Shown here: positions 47,850 through 58,861 of the stretch, piece after piece
How the letters are laid out: each line of letters begins with the position of its first letter
Position numbering within the stretch: position 1 is the stretch's first letter
Translations under genes and position numbers: made by a program
Notes under the pieces: model-generated
Told to the model about the DNA's origin: nothing
The model's input: only the letters and a program-made list of their open reading frames with translations
Database searches by the model: none
From: Adenanthera pavonina
Taxonomy: Eukaryota > Streptophyta > Magnoliopsida > Fabales > Fabaceae
Assembly (NCBI GenBank): GCA_026686845.1
Contig: JAIVEN010000002.1
Location: forward strand, 40,069,001-40,133,000
DNA length: 64,000 nucleotides
Direction: 5' to 3'

Positions 47850-48720
47850 ATTTAACAAACAACTTACCACGTTGTTGGGAGCCATAAAATGCAAGAAGAG
47901 GAAGGACACAGGGATGCTTCACTTCGTCCAACTTGTGCATCCTCTTCTCAAAACCTTGTTGGAAATCTCCCAATCCTTGATTATCTTCACTGCCAAAACC
48001 ACCCTACTATCCAACTTTATCTTGTACAAGCTTCCATGCCTCCCTCTCCCTACCAATTCAGCAAGAGCTTTTAGCAAATCCTTAAATCTCAGTGTCCTTA
48101 CCACTGGTCTCTAAAGAACCACCAGACTTGATGAAGTCATTCCTGTCTCCACAGATGATAGAGTACTCTGATCTCATTCCATTCCCATTCACTTCACTCG
48201 AAGATTCATGAACCTTGTCCCTAGTGGTTCCCTTACTTACTTCCTTTTTCCTAGTATTCAATGGCTCTTTTTGGCTCTAAAATGTTTTACAAATTTGAAT
48301 GTGATGAAAAGCAGGATAACCACTCCAAGAATCACATACCCAGAACAAATACCCAAGCCATTGGTGAAAGAATTTTTACTTTTCTTGTGATGAGTTGGAG
48401 GAGGAAGAGGAGGGAACGTGTTTTCAAGTTGGGGTTATTAGCTAAAAAGTTGTCAGCTCCGATCAAACCATTCACATGAGGAATTGGACCTTGTAAATTG
48501 TTGTTGGAGACATTAAGCTCCTACAGGTTGGAGAAAACAAAGTCAGGAATTTCTCCTATAAATTTGTTATTCTAGGATCAAAAAGATAGCAGCCCAGAAT
48601 ATGACTCATATCAGGAAGGTCTCCAGAGAAGTTGTCGGAAACATTCCTATCTCCTCTAGTATGAGACCGTGCAAACTATTGTTCTTCAAGCTAAGGACTT
48701 CAAGATTCTAATCCAACCAT
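47850..48720 (-). pseudogene. Captured LRR receptor-like kinase fragment
   Basis: Read on the minus strand from about 48700: LRR-like text with frameshifts ('NFSGDLPDMSHI', 'ELNVSNNNLQGPIPHVNGLI', 'GADNFLANNP'), a degenerate membrane region, then the kinase start 'LRFKDLLKALAELVGRGRHG', 'SLYKIKLDSRVVLAVKIIKD'. This has the glycine-rich loop and the VAIK-type lysine (VLAVK). A one-base frameshift follows 'WEIS'; the next frame gives 'FEKRMHKLDEVKHPCVLPLL'. The fragment stops at a donor-like GTAAGT near 47870, so genomic DNA was captured. It resembles At2g26730-type atypical receptor kinases. It lacks the rest of the kinase, has stops and is not functional. Confidence 0.75.
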
Positions 48721-51552
48721 TGTGCAGCAATAGAAATAGAACAACCATATCAATTCATAGGAGGGATCCATACCTGTGGAAAATGAGAATTGAAGATGAA
48801 AGGACAAGAAAGGAATAAGATGAATAAACAAATGGGATCTGGATTAGTACCTATAACACTTTGATTGGATTCAATGTGTGCTCCACCTTTCATTTCGTTT
48901 TCCCCTGATTTGGCTTCTTGCAGAATGGAGATGATGATGCTGGGGAATTTTTTCGTTGATGCCTTCTCAGAGAGAGAGAGCGTGTACTGTTTTTATTTTT
49001 AATGGAGTGAAAGATAAATGGAAAATTTGAATTTGGAAAATTAAAGAGTGGAGGGAATATTTTCAAATCTCCCACATATAACTATTTTGTAACATTTAAA
49101 ATCTAAATTCAAATTTAAATTCCTTGTTTTTTTTTTCAACAATGGGATCGAAAGATGAAATTTTTTTCCCTTCAAATTTTATTAAAAATTTTATAGATAT
49201 TAAAAATTTTAGAAAATGAGATATGATGACATATTAAAAAATATTCCTAATTCATGTTATTTGAAATTTTATTTTTATCACAATATTTCCCTAATTAGAT
49301 TTAGAGATTGAGATTCTTAAGTATATATTAAAAGATTTGAAAAATATTAAAATATTGAGATTAAATGAAAGAATAAAAATTGATAGGCATTAAAAAAATT
49401 GAATATCCCTTAATACAGTAGTTAGGTGATGGACATTGATTAATAGAAAAATAAATAAATGAATATAATAGACCTAAAGAAATTAGAATGAATAGAAAAT
49501 AAATACTAGATAATTGTGGTTTAAAAACATGTCAAATAAAATAGTAAAAAGAATTGAGAAAGCTAAATAAAACTCTTAAATTAAATAAAAAGAATATTAA
49601 ATTAAAGGACAAAAAATAAAAGAGAGGAAACGGAAGGGGAACTGAGAATGAGAATGCGGGAAAAAAAATAGAGAGGAGGAGGATGGATAATTAAGTGGGT
49701 CCCACCAAAAATAAATAAGAAAAGATGGGCCCATAACTAAGAAAAGATTTAAGAGAAAGGCTAAAGCAATGCGGATCCAGTTCCCACATCTAAAATATGA
49801 AAAAAAAGAATGACAGCTGACTAAAATCATAGAGATGTAAGAGGACACATGGCAATATAACATTTCATTAGCTTAAAGCCCTATAATTAAGCTGACCATA
49901 TATTAGCCTACAGAATGGCTTCATCCTCCTTTTATATTATATATTTGATCCTTCTAAAACTCATATCCAAGCGCTATTAGTACTAAATAACATCTCATTA
50001 ATTTCATTTCATTCATTTTAATTGGTAGGATTCGGCCAAAACCAAAAGCCCAATGGATATACCGAAAAAATCCATCTCAAAACTAAAGAAAAATGGAAAG
50101 GGGGAGGCAAGAATCACTTACTAACAATTAATCAAAGTTTTAGATGCCATTAATCACTTTAAAGGGTCGAATCTCATGAACCCTAACATTGCTTCCTCTT
50201 CTCTCCTCCATTTTTCTTTTGCTCAACCAATTGAAATGTTTTTGATTTAAACAAAATTTTCAACTCTCATTGCAGTGTGAGTGCTCTTGACTTGGAAAAA
50301 TTGAAAGATTTTGAGTATCTCTTATTGTCGCGGCCCTGTTCTTTGCTGCAATGTGGCCCTTCTCTGTTTCATATTTAGCTTTTGTCCTCTTTGGAACCTT
50401 TCTTCAGTCTTGGTTCCTCCGATTCTACACACATCATCAAGTGTACTTCCTATTAGCTTAAAACTGAATTCAGGATAGTGTAATGAAGGTTATTACAATG
50501 CTAGCAAGTAATCACATGGATATGTTCAAAATTCTTACATATATATAATGCCATGTTATCAACATCGTATACAAGGGACAATGATCAAAATCACATACCT
50601 TTCCTAGCCATGTACAGGCCATGATGTGAAAAAGGCCACGCATACACACAAACAACATCATGGTATGAAAAGAAACATGCATATATATAAACATATAGCT
50701 AATAATTAACACACATACATATACACCCGTTTACTTTGAGTTGCTGACATAACACACACAAGGAGATTTGACAAGCCTCTGAAGCATCCATCATGAACCA
50801 CACACTTTCAATTAGCTAAATAGTAACTATAACACTATAATTTCCTTAATTAACATAATATTCATACTAGCCAAAATCCACAATTTAGCCATTCAAGCCT
50901 AACCTATAGTTCCAACAACATAATTACATATTAATGAGCTCCCAATAACCATCCAAATCATAATCATCAACATATATCTTAGATTCCCAATTTCCTCAAC
51001 CATTCCAACCTAAGATTATACTAAACCATACATAACCCTTCTTAAATTCATATCCAAACCTTCATAACACTATATAACACTTCTACAAAACAACCAAACT
51101 CCAATCCCCAAGCATAAACGCAAGTTTTATCACAATTTCCATGAAGAAAAAGAGAAGACAAGGGAGGAGATCACTTAGCCATTGAGATTCAAGCCTCCAA
51201 GGTCCAAAAATTACTCCCCAAGTTAGAATTGATGAAGCCCTAGCAGAGATTTTCCTTTCCTCCTGCAATTCTTCCCATTTCATTTGACTGAACCCCTTCA
51301 AATTTATGTTCGGTGTTTGGTGCCATGGCAAACAATAAGCTATCCAAGGCATGAGACCATACTGCCTCGACAAATTTTGAAGTCCTCTGTTTGTTTTTAC
51401 CATAGTGACACTGCTTCTATCTATGCATGGAGTGATTTTGTCTCCTTTTTGTTCTTCCTTCATCCTAGTTCCCTTGATGCTACACAAAACAGTAAGCACA
51501 TTGCCAATTAGCTTGAGACTAAGTCCATAACAGTGTGATAAGGGTTGTTACA

Positions 51553-51565
51553 TTCTTCCCTCCTT
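51553..51565 (-). other. Polypurine tract of element 3
   Basis: On the minus strand AAGGAGGGAAGAA abuts the LTR end at 51552. Confidence 0.7.
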
Positions 51566-51930
51566 ATAAAAGTATAATCCTTGAAATATCAAGTGTTCAC
51601 CTCAGGCAAACAGATTTGAGTACCTTCTCCACAAAGATTCCTCCATCTCCCACATGGCATCATTTAACATCGAGCTATCCCATAACACCTTCTCTAATTT
51701 GATGGTCTTATTTCTCAATTGTTTCTTCTTGACATCAATAATCACCTTTTGTTTGACCTCCACAATTAGATCCCTCAAAATTGAACTTCATTGTTATCAT
51801 TTATATGAGATAGATCAAGGTGATATTTGTTGGATTAAGACACATTGAAAACATCATGTTACCTTATGAGATTAGGAGGTAGTACTACCCAATTTGCTAC
51901 CGGCCCAATCTGTTCCAAAACAGACTTTTC
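51566..51930 (-). pseudogene. 3' end of the polyprotein region of element 3
   Basis: Aligns by eye with 39025-39370 of element 2: the same order of phrases ('aagattcctccatctcccac', 'atgagatagatcaaggtgat', 'acattgaaaacatcatgtta', 'cttatgagattaggaggtag'). It is more decayed, with no usable frame. Similarity fades after about 51930. Confidence 0.6.
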
Positions 51931-54482
51931 ACGTAATTGTTTAGGCAAAACGTCTGGGGCATATGATCCTTTTCTCCGACTTTTGACTTTCTCCCTTACT
52001 TGTCCATATAATCACTTTGTCCACTCAAATGGCTAGTCCTAATTTCCATAACTTGTCTTAATCACTTCATAAGATCCAAAATTCACTTCTTACTACTATG
52101 TTGAGAGGAAAACCTCATTTTCTCATGACTTTTTCGCCATATCTTACTTGTCCAAGTTCTACTGCAAGATATAATCCTTCCATATGTAGATCCCTTGTGT
52201 ATCGATCCTCTTTAGTAATTCTTGTCAACCAAACCTCTTCCTTGCTCTATCCACATGTTCTTTTTTAGTTGATGACTTTCTCTTTCTATACTATTGATGT
52301 TGAGATTTTCTACAAGCAACGATCACCTCAATTATCCATTCAACCAATCTAACTTCTCACTGCTATTTCTTTTGCTACATGGATTAGTGCTTGAAAACTT
52401 ACATTGTCACCTCCTTCTCTCTATAACAACTTCTTTGTTTAGCATTAATTTGTTTATTACTATCATGAGTCCCTCCAAAATTTACCAATATACTAGATTA
52501 ACCACATTTACCTACTTTTAGTATTAACCAAATTAAATTCATTACTAGGTATTTCAAAGTCTATTTCCATTACATTGTACATGTGCCCTCACTACATAAA
52601 AGCTTATCTTAGTAAGAAGATCATTCATTTCCCAACCAAATGGTACTACAAAGATATAAGTAAAATAGTTGCATCATTGAAGTCCATAAAATTCCATAGC
52701 CTTATCATCATTAAAACAACTTCACCAATGTCCCAACTATGTTTCCTTATAGCTGAGCCACTCTTCCAAATATTCCCGTGATCTTACAAGACCTCCACAC
52801 CAACAAACCAATCATTAGCTACTCATATATCTTAGAGGAATCCTTCCAGTTTTTCTTTTTGTCTTCAACACAACATTCTTGTTCCCACTCAAACTTATCC
52901 TTTTGATTTCATGCCATTCTTCTCCACATGCTTTATATTTATACTACACCATATTACTTATGGATAGACTCACTCTATCTGGAGGGCTTAAAACCTTTCT
53001 GATGCCCCATCTATATACTCCTTAAGTTTGCTTTTGTTGAGTATTCTAATTCCTCCATTCTTGCACATAGGGTCATACAATATACTTGTATCACCCATGA
53101 ACATCATCATCCTACTTTCATCTTAACGTTCTAGCTTTATTTCCATTAAGAACCCCACAATCATCACACTTTGTAGCAAGGAACTACGAGCAACCACATA
53201 CCATTCATTGTTACACCATGATTACAACTTACTAATCTTTTACTAACATTGTTTGGGTTCCTCCTTATGACTCAAATTTCTCCTTCTGATCTAATTCAAC
53301 CATTATAGTACAACTACCTGGATTGATTTTTATGAATCCCAAATGGGCTATAATTTCACGTCTTCAATCCATTTTTCCTTCTCATAATCATTTAAAGATT
53401 TGGAATTCTTTTCATTCAATGAAGAATAGCTCTTCTCATGATCAACAATTTGCTACAATATACGAATCAATTGGTCAGTTGTACTTAATCAGTCTTTAAG
53501 AAGATAGGCATCCAGTTGTCCATGAATTTAAGTAGATATAGGTTCTCATTGATATTATCACCAAGTTGTTCACTCTCAGTCTATTAGTACCCCGCAGCTT
53601 AAGGAGCTGGTACGTTAAGCAGGTAGCCAGCTGGTATTAAGCCTTAACTAGTTAACCCATTAGTTCTAGACATGTGATTCAATATCACATAGGGTTCTCT
53701 CTTACTTCCCAATAGCAACAACTTCACAGATATTCTCTAAAGCTGTTACTAGGAAAACCCAAATACAACAGCATATAGAAATGGGTTAGCTCTACAACTT
53801 CTACCCTTGGACATGTTTGAGGGTAGCTAATACATCACACTTGTAACATAATGTCCCACAATTCATGTTCTTATGGCTAGGGGATGTATCAAGAAAGAAA
53901 CCTCTTTCAACCCATAACCATGATGTTTTAATGGTTAAACCGTCACCACTAATCACTGTCGCCAAATATAGGCAACTTCTTCTTAACCATACCAAATTAC
54001 ATCTTTTCAGCATATTTTCTTTGAGTTATACATACATCGGATACATATTTGTAAATATTAGATACTTAGAATAGGAAAATGTGTAGTTCAAATTTTAATA
54101 GTGCATAATAGTTTGTTTTTACTATTGTGCATTATTTTGCTTTATTTTGGATCCCATGGTAGATTATGAGTTTCCATCTTTTTGTAGAACCTCTATGAAG
54201 AATATTGCAGCCACTCAAGTCTTGCCTCAGACCTAATAAGCTAGAGGAAGAAGGAATATATGCTCATGGACTAAACTTTGGGAAAAAAAAGTAGCAAACA
54301 AGGGAGCTGGAAACAAAAGTAGTTGGTACTGTGGTAGACTAGTATTGTGCTGCATCTAGAAAGGTAATATTTATCACACCGAAATGACTCAAGCTACGGT
54401 ATGAATTTGGGACACCATAGGGACATCAATTCACTAGCAAAATGCAAAGCTTCATCTTAACAAAGCAACTTGAGGGTTTTTC
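51931..54482. other. Unclassified sequence, possibly decayed element 3 interior
   Basis: No gene motif found on either strand. From position, most could be decayed interior of element 3 or an older insertion in it. A cluster of short inverted repeats lies at about 53594-53633 (CAGCT/AGCTG and AGCTGG/CCAGCT). Confidence 0.4.
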
Positions 54483-56106
54483 TGTTAGATATGCTGGCTT
54501 CCCAAGAAGAGGATGAATTGGGAAGATTAAAATTTTCTGCAAAATGTTAATAAAGTGAAGAAAGCAAGGATGACAGTTAAATAGAATATAAGTGAATAAC
54601 AAGTAAAAGTAGTAATAGAAAAGGGAAGACACAGATATTTATCCGGTTCAATCTCTCAATCTTGACCTACATCTAGTCCGCAAGCCACCACTTGAGATTT
54701 TCCACATCTTGCAAAATTCAGTGGGCTTCTTGTACAACTATGATACTTTGTTTTTAGAGCTCACACTTTCTCTCTTTGTACTATAGCTAAGTGCTTCCCA
54801 AATCCCGTGTGATATCTCCTCACAAGAAAATCTTTCTTCCAAATGAAGATAAGATTGTTTACAATAGATAAACTCTCTTAATCAGAGTGTATATGAAAGT
54901 TGGAGTACAAAGAATGAAGTATGTGAGAGTAACAGACTTTGAGTTGATGATTTGGCAGAGTTTCAGTATATACAAAGTTAAAATCATTTTTCACAACTTC
55001 AAATGATGTTATATTTATAGATATAGGTCTTAACTATATGTTAGAGACAAAATCTATCCGTTGAAGAAGTTACCTAACAATTACTCTAAAAACTATCTGT
55101 TCACCAATGCATTTAATACTTCTGACACTCAAAGTTCAAATTTTGATTGGTCAACAGACGAATTTCACAGAAATTGAAAGCTAAAGACTTTAACATTGAA
55201 CATTTGAAGTTCGTCCATCACGAAGCAAAGTTCGAATTTTGATCTCTGAAAAATGTTTCTATGTTAGAACATATGAATTTTCAAGTTTAAGGTTCTTCTG
55301 GAAAGTATGAACAGTTATTCCATTTTCCTACAATGCCTTTGAAATTCAAATTTTGATACCCAAAATTTGTCTGTCAGTGGATATTTCAATTAAGGCACAA
55401 TAGTTCATTTATTCGAAATTTGAATTTTCAAATTACAAAATTTGTCTGCCAGAGAGGCCTCTTTTCAAACTTTCTTCAAAGTTTGAATTTCTAAATATTA
55501 TCATTCGTATATCAACATATCATCATAATAGACTTACAAGCTTTATTTCTGAAATTTGAATTTTCATGTTCAAAGTTTGTCTATTAGTGAGCCATTTTGA
55601 TACTCTTTTCAAACTCAGTTTTAAGATGAACTTTGATATATTCTCAGATGAATTTTTCATTTTTCATAAGTTGTATTTTGTCTGAAATTTGAATTTTCAA
55701 AAGCCAAAGTTCGTCTGACAAGCTTCAAAATTCGAATTTCTGTAGTCGAAGTTCATCTATGAGAGAATGCTCTTTTTAGACTTATTCATTTTCAATATGA
55801 AATTCAAATTTCAAAAGCCAAAGTTTGAATTTTCAAAATAGCATATCAGTATAAATGTTTCAAACTTCGTCTGTTAGTGGGTGTTTTTCAAATATTCTAT
55901 GGATTAACATAGAATTATAGTTTTAAAACATCTTTTTGCCAATTCAAAGTCTTTTACTCAATTTTGAATATGACCGTAGATTCTACATCTATTCTTGTCT
56001 TGATTTTTCTTGAATTTCTCCACTTGAGATCATTTGTGCACCTTTGATATCTTCTCTCCAAGCTCTAGAAAGTTAGTTTAGAATCATCAAAACACTTGAT
56101 TCAACA
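54483..56106 (-). repeat. 3' LTR of the minus-strand copia element (family B)
   Basis: 1624 bp. On the minus strand it runs from TGTTGAATCAAGTG (56106) to ATATCTAACA (54483). It matches the plus-strand LTR 57140-58810 and the solo copy at 28091. It contains many copies of the GACAGACGAA/TTCGTCTGTC motif. No TSD can be tested because the other end lies beyond the window. Confidence 0.88.
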
Positions 56107-56119
56107 TTCTCCCCCTTTT
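56107..56119 (-). other. Polypurine tract of the minus-strand copia element
   Basis: On the minus strand AAAAGGGGGAGAA abuts the LTR at 56106. Confidence 0.85.
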
Positions 56120-56424
56120 TGATGATGACAAAATAACTTATAAACTGGATTAGTACTTGAGTTTGCTTTAACAAGCTCCCCCTCAACATATGCATTATAA
56201 TTCAAAAGATATCATGTACAATAAATCAAGTAAAAAGATTCATTAATTCATTCAAAGTTCAAACACAAGGATGCAATCATAGAGTTCGGAATAAAGAAAT
56301 TTTCATTTCATCAAAAAGTCACTTTACAAGATATTACAAGAAACAACAAGAACACAATACCAAAAAAAAAACATTACAACATTACAAAGTACAACAAGAA
56401 GAACCAAGCATTTATAAGTTCTAA

Positions 56425-57139
56425 TCACTTTTTCTCGGACTTGAACTTCTTGCTGTAAGTCTTGCTAGAAGACTTTCCAGTTTGTTTAGATATCTTCTCC
56501 CCCTTTTTGGCATTATCAGGAAGGTATACAAGATCAGCAAGAGGAGGCATCTGAGACACTGGAATAGCTTGAAGAGGCACAGGGACAAAAGGCAGTTCTA
56601 GATTAAGCTTTGGCAAAGACTCAAAAACTTCAGAACTTGTGTCCTCACCATCAGAGACTTCAAGAAGTTCAAAAATTACTTGCTTTGTGACTACCAATTG
56701 AGCCCTTCGTGCCTTCGAGAAACCATAAGATGAAATAGGTGAGAGAGTAGGAGGACGAAATATCTCTTCAAGCCTTCTTCTCTAAGCTTGTAAAAGAGCA
56801 TCATGTGGAATGGCTTGCAAATCAACATAAGGCACAATGCTCCTTTCTTCATTCAGGGCAGCTTGCATGAATGGTGAAGTGGTGATTGTTGCCACTAGTT
56901 TCTCAACTTACTCAGATTCTTGATGTGAAAGGATTGAATCTTGAGTATCTGCTAAAATGGGCTCATGGGAGCTTGGTTCCTAAGGACCTTCTTCCTCCAT
57001 GCTATAGTTCAAGGGAGGACCAGGACTTGCCTCATTACTAGAGGCTTGTGTGTGCTCAATGTGCCAGCAGCCTCAGTGTCATGTATAGCAACATTAGGAT
57101 TAGGAGAGGCAAGAACAAATGGACTTGGAGACTCAGGAG
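56425..57139 (-). pseudogene. 3' part of the extra ORF (ORF3) of the minus-strand copia element
   Basis: The clean part is 90 codons (56697 to 56425), acidic then Lys/Ser-rich ('SDGEDTSSEVFESL', ending 'KFKSEKK'). Upstream to 57139 the frame is interrupted but continues as Pro/Ser-rich text. SIRE/Maximus-type elements carry an extra, poorly conserved frame between pol and the 3' LTR; position and character fit. At 57139 it is cut by the insertion of the plus-strand copia element, so its other part should lie beyond the right edge of the window. Confidence 0.55.
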
Positions 57140-58810
57140 TGTTGAACCAAGTGTTTTGATGATTCCAAACCAACCTTCAAGAGCTTAGAATAAAGATATC
57201 AAAGGTGCACAAAAAGGTTTCAAGTGAAGAAATTCTGGAGAAATCACTGCAAGAATAGATGTAGATTGTTTAGTCGTGTTTTAAGTTGAGTAAAAGACTT
57301 TGATTTAGTGAAAAGGTGTTTCAAAACCTTAATTTTATATTAATTCATGGAATATTTGAAAAACACCCACCAACAGATGAAGTTTGAAAGGTTTATACTG
57401 ATCTGTCGTTTTAAAAATTCAAACTTAGGCTTTGGAAATTCGATTTTCGTATTAAAAATGAACAAGTCTAAAAAGAGGCTTCTCTGACAGACGAATTTTG
57501 TATTCCAAAATTTGAACTTTGACCTATGTTTGAAAAGAGTTTGAAAAGAGCCTTTCTCTGACAGACAAACTTTAGTCTTGAAAATTCAAATTTCATACAA
57601 AATGCAACTTATGAAAATTGAAAAATTCGTCTAAAAATATGTCAAAGTTAATCTGAAAACAAGTTTAGAAAGAGCTTTAAATATGCCCACTGACAGACAA
57701 ACTTTGAACATGAAAATTTGAATTTAAGAAATAAAGCTTGCGAGTCTATTGTGTTGATACATTGACAAACGAATGATAATATTCATAAATTCAAATTTTA
57801 AAGTAAGTCTGAAAATAGGTCTCTCTGACAGATGAACTTTGACCTTTAAAAATTCAAATTTTCAATTTATAAACTATTGTGCCTCATTGAACCAGCTTCT
57901 AATAGACGAATTTTGGGGTTCCAAAATTCAAATTTTGAAGGCACTGTAGCAAACTGAATTTACTGTTCCCACTTAACAGAACAACTTTAAATACGAAAAT
58001 TTGTATGTTCCAACATAGAATCATTTTCTAAAGATGAAAATTTGAATTTTGCTTCATGATAGACGAACTTCGAGAGCTCAACATTAAAGGCTGTAACTTT
58101 CAGTTTCTGCGAAATTCGTCTGTTCACTAACTAAAATTCAAACTTTGAGTGTCAGAAGCATTAAATGCAGTTGGTGAACAGATAGTTTCTTAATATAACT
58201 GTTGGGTAACGTCTCTAACGGCTAGATCTTGTCTCTAACGTCTAGTTGAGGCAGAAATATATAAGTAGAACTTCATTTGAAGATATGGGTAACAAATTTA
58301 GCTTTGTATATAATGAAACTCTACCAAATCATCTACTCAAAGTCTCTTACTCTCACACTTCAATATTTGTACTCCAACTTTCATATTTACTCTAATTGAG
58401 AGAGTTCATTAGTTGTACACAATCTTTTCTTCATCTAGAAGAAAGATTTTCTTTTGAGGGGATATCACAAAGGATTGGGGAAGCACTAAGTGAGAGTGCA
58501 AATAGTGAAAGTGTGAGCTCTAGAAATAGAGCATAAACTTTATACTGAAGTATTTGCAAGAAGCTCACTGAATTCTTGCAGAATAGTGAAAAATCCCAAG
58601 TGGTAACTTGGGGACTGGACATAGGTCAAGTTGAGAGATCGAACCAGGATAAATATCTGAGTTTTCTCTTCCCTACTGCTATTTTTACTGTTTATTCATT
58701 TATACTCTATTTTACCATTATACTTTGCTTTCTTCACTTTCTTGACGTTTTGCAGAAAAATTTTTAATTTTCCCAATTCACCCCCTCTTGGGAAGCCAGC
58801 TTATCCAACA
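57140..58810 (+). repeat. 5' LTR of the plus-strand copia element (family B)
   Basis: 1671 bp from TGTTGAACCAAGTG to TTATCCAACA, with TGTTG/CAACA inverted ends. A TATA box is at 58258-58265. The central 600 bases carry at least seven copies of a GACAGACGAAnTTT-like motif, each usually followed by AAAATTCAAATTT. Confidence 0.9.
58258..58265 (+). promoter_or_regulatory. TATA box in the copia LTR
   Basis: TATATAAG within 'gaaatatataagtagaac'. The corresponding site in the minus copies is 'ttatatttatag' (about 55010 and 28628 on the plus strand). Confidence 0.6.
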
Positions 58811-58812
58811 AG

Positions 58813-58824
58813 TGGTATCAGAGC
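58813..58824 (+). other. Primer-binding site of the plus-strand copia element
   Basis: TGGTATCAGAGC, a perfect tRNA-iMet match two bases after the LTR. Confidence 0.92.
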
Positions 58825-58861
58825 TCGGATTCCTAATCAAAGGATTTTACAGGGAATTACA

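Larger units (their letters stand above)
45871..49948 (-). mobile_element. Non-autonomous Helitron with captured gene fragments
   Basis: 4078 bp in minus orientation. On that strand it starts TCAAATATATAATAT (49948) and ends CTAG (45871-45874), preceded by a GC-rich hairpin. It lies between host A (45870) and T (49949), with no TSD, as Helitrons do. No Rep/helicase is seen, so it is non-autonomous. Inside are a broken LRR receptor-kinase fragment and another exon-like frame, both on the minus strand, the Helitron's own orientation. Confidence 0.88.
34106..50497 (-). mobile_element. Ty3/gypsy family-A element 2 (decayed), minus strand
   Basis: Full structure, about 9.8 kb without its insertions: 3' LTR 34106-39011, polypurine tract, chromodomain-like tail, integrase, RNase H, reverse transcriptase, protease, gag, primer site, 5' LTR 43826-50497. 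It sits inside the LTR of element 3, a member of its own family. Stops and frameshifts interrupt each domain. It hosts a solo LTR (35024-37535) and a Helitron (45871-49948). Its flanks are not a clean 5-bp TSD: ATGTTAGCT on the left (34097-34105) and ATGCTAGCA on the right (50498-50506) share seven of nine bases. Confidence 0.88.
43826..50497 (-). repeat. 5' LTR of element 2 with a nested Helitron
   Basis: Starts TATAACATCCTACTCC, ends AAGGTTATTACA; 2594 bp without the Helitron. Host text reads 'aaattatatataa' then 'tccttctaaaactcatatcc' across the Helitron, and the uninterrupted relative at about 51018-51055 reads 'accatacataacccttctta'. This fixes the insertion point. Confidence 0.87.
26860..51552 (-). 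mobile_element. 3' LTR of gypsy element 3 (family A), split by nested insertions
   Basis: Three blocks form one family-A LTR in minus orientation: 26860-28090, 33626-34105 and 50498-51552. It starts TGTAACACCCTACC and ends AGGGTTGTTACA. Block joins read continuously against other family-A LTRs: 'gtgcgagacaatgtcttag' before 28090 continues into the 'atgcatatctccctcaaacaca' stretch after 33626, as at 44800-44910. Taken together the blocks, less one unit of the tandem duplication, come to about 2.5 kb, the family length. Element 3's interior begins at 51553; its 5' LTR is not seen. Confidence 0.8.

Noticed and set aside
51083..51499. 138-codon minus-strand frame
   Set aside because: Part of the family-A LTR of element 3; equivalent LTR positions elsewhere (38500-39000, 50000-50450) show no conserved frame.
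53800..54074. Possible small genes on both strands near 53.9 kb
   Set aside because: Two opposing frames over the same bases, no splice signals and no recognisable domain.
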